Assembly (NCBI GenBank): GCA_963580455.1
Contig: OY756961.1
Location: 13,311,001 to 13,375,000 of the forward strand
Direction: 5' to 3'
Origin: Euonymus europaeus
Lineage: Eukaryota > Streptophyta > Magnoliopsida > Celastrales > Celastraceae
Length of the DNA stretch: 64,000 nt
Shown: positions 37,744 through 48,466 of the stretch, piece after piece
Position numbering within the stretch: position 1 is the first letter of the stretch
Layout of the letters: each line of letters opens with the position of its first letter
Program-made: the position numbers and the translations under genes
Notes under the pieces: generated by a model
What the model was told of the DNA's origin: nothing
The model's database searches: none
Seen by the model: only the letters and a program-made list of their open reading frames with translations

Positions 37744-40700
37744 GTTTTAGCATCGAAATAATGTAGGAAGCTTATACTCGTAAAATTTGACATATGAGAA
37801 CAATAAAAATTATACACCGAGCAACTTTGAAGGTCCGAAGTTGCTCAACTCTCTCTATGGAGGAGCTTTTAACGGTTTTGTCCATTTGTCAAAGAAAGTT
37901 GGTGTTTTGGCATCGAATTAATCTAGAAGCTTATACTCGTAAAATTTGACATAGAAGAACAATAAAAAGTGTACATAGAGCAATTTTAATGGTCCGAAGT
38001 TGCTCAACTCTCTCTATGGAGGAGCTCTTAACGGTTTTGTCCATTTGTCATAAAAAAGTTGGTGTTTTGGCATTGAAATAATCTATGAAGCTTATACTCG
38101 TAAAATTTTACATATGAGAACAATAAAAATTATACACCGAGCAACTTTGAAGGTCCGAAGTTGCTCAACTCTCTCTATAGAGGAGCTTTTAACGGTTTTG
38201 TTCTTTTGTCATAGAAAGTTGGTGTTTTGGCATCGAAATAATGTAGGAAGCTTATACTCGTAAAATTTCACATAGAAGAACAATAAAAAGTCTATCCCGA
38301 GCAACTTTCATAGTCCGAAGTTGCTCAACTCTCTCTATAGAGAAACTTTTAACGGTTTTGTCCATTTGTCATAGAAAGTTGGTGTTTTGGCATCAATATA
38401 ATGTAGGAAGCTTATACTCGTAAAATTTCACATAGAAGAACAATAAAAAGTCTATCCCGAGCAACTTTCATAGTCCGAAGTTGCTCAACTCTCTCTATGG
38501 AGGAGATTTTAACGGTTTTGTCCATTTGTCAAAGAAAGTTGTTGTTTTGGCATCGAAATAATCTAGGAAGCTTATACTCATAAAATTTGACATATAGGAA
38601 CAATAAAAAGTGTACACCGAGCAACTTTGATGGTCCGAAGTTGCTCAACTCTCACTATAGAGGAGCTTTTAACGGTTTTGTCCATTTGTCATAGAAAGTT
38701 GGTGTTTTGGAATTGAAATAATGTAGGAAGCTTATACTCGTAAAATTTGACATAGAAGAACAATAAAAAGTCTATCCCGAGAACCCTTGATAGTTTGGAG
38801 TTGCTCAACTCTCTCTATGGAGGAGCTTTTAACGGTTTTGTCTATTTGTCATAGAAAGTTGTTGTTTTGGCATCGAAATAATGTAGGAAGCTTATACTCG
38901 TTAAAGTTGACAAAGAAGAACAATAAAAAGTATATCCCGAGCACCTTTGATAGTCCGAAGTTGCTCAACTCTCTCTATGGAGGAGCTTTTAACGGTTTTA
39001 TCTATTTGTCATAGAAAGTGGGTGTTTTGGCATCGAAATAATGTAGGAAGCTTATACTCGTAAAACTTGACATAGAAGAACAATAAAAGGTCTATCCCGA
39101 GCAACTTTGATCGTCCGAAGTTGCTCAACTCTCTCTATGGAGGAACTTTTAACGGTTTTTTCCATTTGTCAAAGAAAGTTGGTGTTTTGGCATCGAAATA
39201 ATCTAGGAAGCTTATACTCATAAAATTTGACATATAAGAACAATAAAAAGTGTACACCGAGCAACTTTGATGGTCCGAAGTTGCTCAACTCTCTCTATGG
39301 AGGAGCTTTTAACGGTTTTGTCCATTTGTCATAGAAAGTTGGTGTTTTGGCATCAATATAATGTAGGAAGCTTATACTCGTAAAATTTGACATAGAAGAA
39401 CAATAAAAAGTCTACCCCGAGCAACTTTGATCGTCCGAAGTTGCTCAACTCTCTCTATGGAGGAGATTTTAACGGTTTTGTCTATTTGTCATAGAAAGTT
39501 GGTGTTTTGGCATCGAAATAATCTAGGAAGCTTATACTCGTAAAACTTGAAATAGAAGAACAATAAAAAGTCTATCCCGAGCAACTTTGATAGTTCGAAG
39601 TTGCTCAACTCTTTCTATGGAGGAGCTTTTAACGGTTTTGTCCATTTGTCATAGAAAGTTGGTGTTTTGGCATCGAAATAATGGAGGAAGCTTATACTCG
39701 TAAAATTTGACATAGAAGAACAATAAAAAGTCTATCCCGATCAACTTTCATAGTCCGAAGTTGCTCAACTCTCTCTATGGAGGAGCTTTTAACGGTTTTG
39801 TCCATTTGTCATAGAAAGTTGGTGTTTTGGCATCAATATAATGTAGGAAGCTTATACTCGTAAAATTTCACATAGAAGAACAATAAAAAGTCTATCCCGA
39901 GCAACTTTCATGGTCCGAAGTTGCTCAACTCTCTTTATGGAGGAGCTTTTAACGGTTTTGTCCATTTGTCATAGAAAGTTGGTGTTTTGGCATCAATATA
40001 ATGTAGGAAGCTTATACACGTAAAATTTCACATAGAAGAACAATAAAAAGTCTATCCCGAGCAACTTTCATAGTCCGAAGTTGCTCAACTCTCTCTATGG
40101 AGGAGCTTTTAACGGTTTTGTCCATTTGTCAAAGAAAGTTGTTTTGGCATCGAAATAATCTAGGAAGCTTATACTCATAAAATTTCACATATAGGAACAA
40201 TAAAAAGTGTACACCGAGCAACTTTGATGGTCCGAAGTTGCTCAACTCTCTCTATGGAGGAGCTTTTAACGGTTTTCTCCATTTCCCATAGAAAGTTGGT
40301 GTTTTGGCATCGAAATAATCTAGGAAGCTTGTACTCGTAAAATTTGACGTAGACGAATAATAAAAAGTCTATCCCGAGCAACTTTGATAGTTCGGAGTTG
40401 CTCAACTCTTTCTATGGAGGGGCTTTTAACGGTTTTGTCCATTTGTCATAGAAAGTTGGTGTTTTGGCATCGAAATAATGTAGGAAGCTTATACTCGTAA
40501 AATTTGACATAGAAGAACAATAAAAAGTCTATCCCGAGCAACTTTCATAGTCCGAAGTTGCTCAACTCTCTCTATGGAGGAGCTTTTAACGGTTTTGTCC
40601 ATTTCTCATAGAAAGTTGGTGTTTTGGCATCAATATAATGTAGGAAGCTTATACTCGTAAAATTTCACATAGAAGAACAATAAAAAGTCTATCCCGAGCA

Positions 40701-40860
40701 ACTTTCATAGTCCGAAGTTGCTCAACTCTCTCTATGGAGGAGCTTTTAACGGTTTTGTCCATTTGTCAAAGAAAGTTGGTGTTTTGGCATCGAAATAATC
40801 TAGGAAGCTTATACTTATAAAATTTGACATATAGGAACAATAAAAAGTGTACACCGAGCA
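37744..40860 (+). repeat. End of domain E and domain F: mixed monomers
   Basis: S 37904 and T 38064 (T4 run at 38204-38207) are followed by CAATATAATG copies, a W-like monomer (38544), X (38704), Y (38864) and ordinary monomers. 37904-39343 matches 47024-48466 at 9120-9123 bp. The monomer at 39984 reads TTATACACG and ends three bases short (157 bp). Monomers 40141 (AAATTTCACATATAGG), 40301 (CTTGTACTCG, GACGTAGACG), 40461, 40621 and 40781 recur from 50387. Similarity to domain D starts inside the monomer at 40781. No gene seen. Confidence 0.85.
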
Positions 40861-42860
40861 ACTTTGAAGGTCCGAAGTTGCGCAACTTTCTCTATAGAGG
40901 AGCTTTTAACGGTTTTTTCCTTTTGTCATAAAAGGTTCGTGTTTTGGCATCGAAATAATGTATGAAGCTTATACTCATAAAATTTGACATAGAAAAACAA
41001 TAAAAAGTCTATCCCGATCAACTTTGATAGCCGAAGTTGTTCAACTCTCTCTATGGAGGAGCTTTTAACGGTTTTGTCCATTTGTCATAGAAAGTTGGTG
41101 TTTTGGCATCAATATAATGTAGGAAGCCTATACTCGTAAAATTTCACATAGAAGAACAATAAAAAGTCTATCCGAGCAACTTTCATAGTCCGAAGTTGCT
41201 CAACTCTCTCTATGGAGGAGATTTTAACGGTTTTGTCCATTTGTCAAAGAAAGTTGTTGTTTTGGCATCGAAATAATCTGGGAAGCCTATACTCATAAAA
41301 TTTGACATATAAGAACAATAAAAAGTGTACACCGAGAAACTTTGATGGTCCGAAGTTGCTCAACTCTCACTATAAAGGAGCTTTTAACGGTTTTGTCCAT
41401 TTGTCATAGAAAGTTGGTGTTTTGGTATCGAAATAATGTAGGAAGCTTATACTCGTAAAATTTGACATAGAAGAACAATAAAAAGTCTATCCCGAGAACC
41501 CTTGATAGTTTGGAGTTTGCTCAACTCTGTCTATGGAGGAGCTTTTAACGGTTTTGTCTATTTGTCATAGAAATTTGTTGTTTTGGCATCGAAATAATGT
41601 AGGAAGCTTATACTCGTAAAAGTTGACAAAGAAGAACAATAAAAAGTATATTCCGAGCAACTTTGATAGTCCGAAGTTGCTCAACTCTCACTATGGAGGA
41701 GCTTTTAACGGTTTTGTCTATTTGTCATAGAAAGTGGGTGTTTTGGCATCGAAATAATGTAGGAAGCTTATACTCTTAAAATTTGACATAGATGAACAAT
41801 AAAAAGTCTATCCCGAGCAACTTTTATAGTCCGAAGTTGCTCAACTCTCTCTATGGAGGAGCTTTTAACGATTTTGTCCATTTGTCATAGAAAGTTGTTG
41901 TTTTGGCATCGAAATAATCTAGGAAGCCTATACTCATAAAATTTGACATATAAGAACAATAAAAAGTGTACACCGAGAAACTTTGATGGTCCGAAGTTGC
42001 TCAACTCTCACTATAGAGGAGCTTTTAACGGTTTTGTCCATTTGTCATAGAAAGTTGGTGTTTTGGTATCGAAATAATGTAGGAAGCTTATACTCGTAAA
42101 ATTTGACATAGAAGAACAATAAAAAGTCTATCCCGAGAACCCTTGATAGTTTGGAGTTTGCTCAACTCTCTCTATGGAGGAGCTTTTAACGGTTTTGTCT
42201 ATTTGTCATAGAAATTTGTTGTTTTGGCATCGAAATAATGTAGGAAGCTTATACTCGTAAAAGTTGACAAAGAAGAACAATAAAAAGTATATCCCGAGCA
42301 ACTTTGATAGTCCGAAGTTGCTCAACTCTCACTATGGAGGAGCTTTTAACGGTTTTGTCTATTTGTCATAGAAAGTGGGTGTTTTGGCATCGAAATAATG
42401 TAGGAAGCTTATACTCGTAAAATTTGACATATGAGAACAATAAAAATTATACACCGAGCAACTTTGAAGGTCCGAAGTTGCTCAACTCTCTCTATGGAGG
42501 AGCTTTTAACGGTTTTGTCCATTTGTCAAAGAAAGTTGGTGTTTTGGCATCGAATTAATCTAGAAGCTTATACTCGTAAAATTTGACATAGAAGAACAAT
42601 AAAAAGTGTACATAGAGCAATTTTAATGGTCCGAAGTTGCTCAACTCTCTCTATGGAGGAGCTCTTAACGGTTTTGTCCATTTGTCATAAAAAGTTGGTG
42701 TTTTGGCATTGAAATAATCTATGAAGCTTATACTCGTAAAATTTGACATATGAGAACAATAAAAATTATACACCGAGCAACTTTGAAGGTCCGAAGTTGC
42801 TCAACTCTCTCTATGGAGGAGCTCTTAACGGTTTTGTCCATTTGTCATAAAAATGTTGGT
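40861..42860 (+). repeat. Domain G: displaced island of the 8-monomer family
   Basis: Starting part-way through monomer 40781, with the marks GTTGCGCAACTTTC and AAAAGGTTCGTG also seen at about 28876-28936, the order is half T, U (40941), V, W, X, Y, Z (41740), W, X, Y, Z, S (42541) and a T/S hybrid (42700). 41740-42699 matches 29098-30057 at an offset of 12642 bp, sharing GATGAACAAT, CTTTTATAG and TTTTAACGATTTTG. The island keeps V, W, X and Y after U, which domain D has lost at 29041-29047, so it may preserve an earlier arrangement. One base is lost at TCTATCCGAGC (41100). Confidence 0.9.
42700..42860 (+). repeat. Hybrid monomer, T left part and S right part
   Basis: The left part has T marks (CTATGAAGC, the NdeI site in GACATATGAG, AAAAATTATACACC, GAAGGTCC). 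The right part has the S-type GGAGGAGCTCTTAACGG with its SacI site, then AAAAATGTTGG with one extra base. A complete S (42541) precedes and a T (42861) follows. The T to S switch lies between the last T mark, GAAGGTCC (about 42785), and the S-type CTATGG (about 42821), as expected from unequal exchange one monomer out of register. Confidence 0.85.
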
Positions 42861-44145
42861 GTTTTGGCATTGAAATAATCTATGAAGCTTATACTCGTAA
42901 AATTTTACATATGAGAACAATAAAAATTATACACCGAGCAACTTTGAAGGTCCGAAGTTGCTCAACTCTCTCTATAGAGGAGCTTTTAACGGTTTTGTTC
43001 TTTTTTTGTCATAGAAAGTTGGTGTTTTGGCATCGAAATAATGTAGGAAGCTTATACTCGTAAAATTTCACATAGAAGAACAATAAAAAGTCTATCCCGA
43101 TCAACTTTGATAGCCGAAGTTGTTCAACTCTCTCTATGGAGGAGCTTTTAACGGTTTTGTCCATTTGTCATAGAAAGTTGGTGTTTTGGCATCGAAATAA
43201 TGTATGAAGCTTATACTCATAAAATTTGACATAGAAGAACAATAAAAAGTCTATCCCGAGAAACTTTCATAGTCCGAAGTTGCTCAACTCTCTCTATGGA
43301 GGAGATTTTAACGGTTTTGTCCATTTGTCAAAGAAAGTTGGTGTTTTGGCATCGAAATAATCTAGAAGCTTATTATACTCATAAAATTTGACATAGAAGA
43401 ACAATAAAAAGTGTACATAGAACAATTTTAATGGTCCGAAGTTGCTCAACTCTCTCTATGGAGGAGCTCTTAACGGTTTTGTCCATTTGTCATAAAAAGT
43501 TGGTGTTTTGGCATTGAAATAATCTATGAAGCTTAGACTCATAAAATTTGACATATGAGAACAATAAAAATTATACACCGAGCAACTTTGAAGGTCCGAA
43601 GTTGCTCAACTCTCTCTATGGAGGAGCTTTTCACGGTTTTGTTCATTTGTCATAGAAAGTTGGTGTTTTGGCATCGAAATAATGTATGAAGCTTATACTC
43701 ATAAAATTTGACATAGAAGAACAATAAAAAGTCTATCCCGAGAAACTTTCATAGTCCGAAGTTGCTCAACTCTCTCTATGGAGGAGATTTTAACGGTTTT
43801 GTCCATTTGTCAAAGAAAGTTGGTGTTTTGGCATCGAAATAATCTAGAAGCTTATTATACTCATAAAATTTGACATAGAAGAACAATAAAAAGTGTACAT
43901 AGAGCAATTTTAATGGTCCGAATTGCTCAACTCTCTCTATGGAAGAGCTCTTAACGGTTTTGTCCATTTGTCATAAAAAGTTGATGTTTTGGCATTGAAA
44001 TAATCTATGAAGCTTATACTCGTAAAATTTGACATATGAGAACAAAAAAAATTATACACCGAGCAACTTTGAAGGTCCGAAGTTGCTCAACTCTCTCTAT
44101 AGAGGAGCTTTTAACGGTTTTGTTCTTTTGTCATAGAAAGTTGGT
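42861..44145 (+). repeat. Domain H start: T7 monomer, U-like monomer and two 482-bp trimers
   Basis: The monomer at 42861 has the T7 run (43001-43007) and matches 33580; 43024 matches 33743. Trimers follow at 43183 and 43665. The second is 481 bp because GTCCGAATTGCTC has lost one base, which also breaks the dyad arm. The matching site at 33902 has three trimers, so offsets change from 9281 to 8799 bp, exactly one trimer. Confidence 0.9.
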
Positions 44146-46543
44146 GTTTTGGCATCAATATAATGTAGGAAGCTTATACTCGTAAAATTTCACATAGAAG
44201 AACAATAAAAAGTCTATCCCGAGCAACTTTCATAGTCCGAAGTTGCTCAACTCTCTCTATCGAGAAGCTTTTAACGGTTTTGTCCATTTGTCATAGAAAG
44301 TTGGTGTTTTGGCATCAATATAATGTAGGAAACTTATACTCGTAAAATTTCACATAGAAGAACAATAAAAAGTCTATCCCGAGCAACTTTCATAGTCCGA
44401 AGTTGCTCAACTCTCTCTATGGAGGAGATTTTAACGGTTTTGTCCATTTGTCAAAGAAAGTTGTAGTTTTGGCATCGAAATAATCTAGGAAGCTTATACT
44501 CATAAAATTTGACATATAGGAACAATAAAAAGTGTACACCGAGCAACTTTGATGGTCCGAAGTTGCTCAACTCTCACTATAGAGGAGCTTTTAACGGTTT
44601 TGTCCATTTGTCATAGAAAGTCGGTGTTTTGGAATTGAAATAATGTAGGAAGCTTATACTCGTAAAATTTGACATAGAAGAACAATAAAAAGTCTATCCC
44701 GAGAACCCTTGATAGTTTGGAGTTTGCTCAACTCTCTCTATGGAGGAGCTTTTAACGGTTTTGTCTATTTGTCATAGAAATTTGTTGTTTTGGCATCGAA
44801 ATAGTGTAGGAAGCTTATACTCGTAAAAGTTGACAAAGAAGAACAATAAAAAGTATATCCCGAGCAACTTTGATAGTCCGAAGTTGCTCAACTCTCACTA
44901 TGAAGGAGCTTTTAACGGTTTTGTCTATTTGTCATAGAAAGTGGGTGTTTTAGCATCGAAATAATGTAGGAAGCTTATACTCGTAAAATTTGACATATGA
45001 GAACAATAAAAATTATACACCGAGCAACTTTCAAGGTCCGAAGTTGCTCAACTCTCTCTATGGAGGAGCTTTTAACGGTTTTGTCCATTTGTCAAAGAAA
45101 GTTGGTGTTTTGGCATCGAATTAATCTAGAAGCTTATACTCGTAAAATTTGACATAGAAGAACAATAAAAAGTGTACATAGAGCAATTTTAATGGTCCGA
45201 AGTTGCTCAACTCTCTCTATGGAGGAGCTCTTAACGGTTTTGTCCATTTGTCATAAAAAGTTGGTGTTTTGGCATTGAAATAATCTATGAAGCTTATACT
45301 CGTAAAATTTGGCATATGAGAACAATAAAAATTATACACCGAGCAACTTTGAAGGTCCGAAGTTGCTCAACTCTCTCTATAGAGGAGCTTTTAACGGTTT
45401 TTTTCTTTTGTCATAAAAAGTTGGTGTTTTGGCATCGAAATAATGTATGAAGCTTATACTCATAAAATTTGACATAGAAGAACAATAAAAAGTCTATCCC
45501 GATCAACTTTGATAGCCGAAGTTGTTCAACCCTCTCTATGGAGGAAATTTTAACGGTTTTGTCCTTTTGTCATAGAAAGTTGGTGTTTTGGCATCAATAT
45601 AATGTAGGAAGCTTATACTCGTAAAATTTCACATAGAAGAACAATAAACAGTCTATCCCGAGCAACTTTCATAGTCCGAAGTTGCTCAACTCTCCTTATG
45701 GAGGAGCTTTTAACGGTTTTGTCCATTTGTCAAAGAAAGTTGGTGTTTTGGCATCAAAATAATCTAGGAAGCTTATACTCATAAAATTTGACATATAGGA
45801 ACAGTAAAAAGTGTACACCGAGCAACTTTGAAGGTCCGAAGTTGCTCAACTCTCTCTATGGAGGAGCTTTTAACGGTTTTGTCCATTTGTCAAAGAAAGT
45901 TGGTGTTTTGGCATCGAATTAATCTAGAAGCTTATACTCGTAAAATTTGACATAGAAGAACAATAAAAAGTGTACATAGAGCAATTTTAATGGTCCGAAG
46001 TTGCTCAACTCTCTCTATGGAGGAGCTCTTAACGGTTTTGTCCATTTGTCATAAAAAGTTGGTGTTTTGGCATTGAAATAATCTATGAAGCTTATACTCG
46101 TAAAATTTGACATATGAGAACAATAAAAATTATACACCGAGCAACTTTGAAGGTCCGAAGTTGCTCAACTCTCTCTATAGAGGAGCTTTTAACGGTTTTT
46201 TTCTTTTGTCATAAAAAGTTGGTGTTTTGGCATCGAAATAATCTAGGAAGCTTATACTCGTAAAACTTGAAATAGAAGAACAGGAAAAAGTCTATCCCGA
46301 GCAACTTTGATAGTTCGAAGTTGCTCAACCCTCTCTATGGAGGAGCTTTTAATGGTTTTGTCCATTAGTCATAGAAAGTTGGTGTTTTGGCATCGAAATA
46401 ATGTAGGAAGCTTATACTCGTAAAAGTTGACATAGAAGAACAATAAAAAGTCAACACCGAGCAACTTTGATGGTCCGAAGTTGCTCAACTCTCACTATGG
46501 AGGAGCTTTTAATGGTTTTATCCATTTGTCATAGAAAGTTGGT
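43183..46543 (+). repeat. 21-monomer segment, copy of 34384-37743
   Basis: 3361 bp with the same monomer order as 34384-37743 and few differences, among them ATCGAGAAGC for ATAGAGAAGC, TTGGCATATG for TTGACATATG in T (45266), GGAGGAAATTTT, and TTTCAAGG in monomer 44947. The last is shared with 32142 but not with 36149, so this copy is not simply derived from 34384-37743. It ends at 46543, where the next monomer matches 32940 instead. Confidence 0.92.
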
Positions 46544-48466
46544 GTTTTGGAATTGAAATAATGTAGGAAGCTTGTACTCGTAAAATTTGACATAGAAGAA
46601 CAATAAAAAGTCTATCCCGAGATCCTTTGATAGTTCGGAGTTGCTCAACTCTCTCTATGGAGGAGCTTTTAACGGTTTTGTCTATTGGTCATAGAAAGTT
46701 GGTGTTTTGGCATCGAAATAATCTAGGAAGCTTATACTCGTAAAACTTGACATAGAAGAACAATAAAAAGTCTATCTCGAGCAACTTTGATAGTCCGCAG
46801 TCTCTCAACTCTCTCTATGGAGGAGCTTTTAACGGTTTTGTCTATTTGTCATAGAAAGTTGGTGTTTTGGAATCGAAATAATGTAGGAAGCTTATACTCG
46901 TAAAACTTGACATAGAAGAACAATAAAAAGTCTATCCCGAGCACCTTTGATAGTTCGAAGTTGCTCAACTCTCTCTATGGAGGAGCTTTTAACGGTTTTG
47001 TCCATTTGTCAAAGAAAGTTGGTGTTTTGGCATCGAAATAATCTAGAAGCTTATACTCATAAAATTTGACATAGAAGAACAATAAAAAGTGTACATAGAG
47101 CAATTTTAATGGTCCGAAGTTGCTCAACTCTCTCTATGGAGGAGCTCTTAACGATTTTGTCCATTTGTCATAAAAAAGTTGGTGTTTTGGCATTGAAATA
47201 ATCTATGAAGCTTATACTCGTAAAATTTTACATATGAGAACAATAAAAATTATACACCGAGCAACTTTGAAGGTCCGAAGTTGCTCAACTCTCTCTATAG
47301 AGGAGCTTTTAACGGTTTTGTTCTTTTTTTGTCATAGAAAGTTGGTGTTTTGGCATCGAAATAATGTAGGAAGCTTATACTCGTAAAATTTCACATAGAA
47401 GAACAATAAAAAGTCTATCCCGAGCAACTTTCATAGTCCGAAGTTGCTCAACTCTCTCTATAGAGAAGCTTTTAACGGTTTTGTCCATTTGTCATAGAAA
47501 GTTGGTGTTTTGGCATCAATATAATGTAGGAAGCTTATACTCGTAAAATTTCACATAGAAGAACAATAAAAAGTCTATCCCGAGCAACTTTCATAGTCCG
47601 AAGTTGCTCAACTCTCTCTATGGAGGAGATTTTAACGGTTTTGTCCATTTGTCAAAGAAAGTTGTTGTTTTGGCATCGAAATAATCTAGGAAGCTTATAC
47701 TCATAAAATTTCACATATAGGAACAATAAAAAGTGTACACCGAGCAACTTTGATGGTCCGAAGTTGCTCAACTCTCACTATAGAGGAGCTTTTAACGGTT
47801 TTGTCCATTTGTCATAGAAAGTTGGTGTTTTGGAATTGAAATAATGTAGGAAGCTTATACTCGTAAAATTTGACATAGAAGAACAATAAAAAGTCTATCC
47901 CGAGAACCCTTGATAGTTTGGAGTTGCTCAACTCTCTCTATGGAGGAGCTTTTAACGGTTTTGTCTATTTGTCATAGAAAGTTGTTGTTTTGGCATCGAA
48001 ATAATGTAGGAAGCTTATACTCGTTAAAGTTGACAAAGAAGAACAATAAAAAGTATATCCCGAGCACCTTTGATAGTCCGAAGTTGCTCAACTCTCTCTA
48101 TGGAGGAGCTTTTAACGGTTTTATCTATTTGTCATAGAAAGTGGGTGTTTTGGCATCGAAATAATGTAGGAAGCTTATACTCGTAAAATTTGACATAGAA
48201 GAACAATAAAAGGTCTATCCCGAGCAACTTTCATAGTCCGAAGTTGCTCAACTCTCTCTATGGAGGAGCTTTTAACGGTTTTGTCCATTTGTCAAAGAAA
48301 GTTGGTGTTTTGGCATCGAAATAATCTAGGAAGCTTATACTCATAAAATTTGACATATAAGAACAATAAAAAGTGTACACCGAGCAACTTTGATGGTCCG
48401 AAGTTGCTCAACTCTCTCTATGGAGGAGCTTTTAACGGTTTTGTCCATTTGTCATAGAAAGTTGGT
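46544..48466 (+). repeat. Patchwork continuation of domain H
   Basis: 46544-47346 matches 32940-33742 (CTTGTACTCG, CAGTCTCTCAAC, T7 run at 47324-47330) at an offset of 13604 bp. From 47024 it also matches 37904 onward, and 47347-48146 matches 38224-39023 at 9123 bp, including the X and Y monomers with TATACTCGTTAAAG. The block therefore looks assembled from two sources whose overlap is an S-T pair. Confidence 0.88.
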
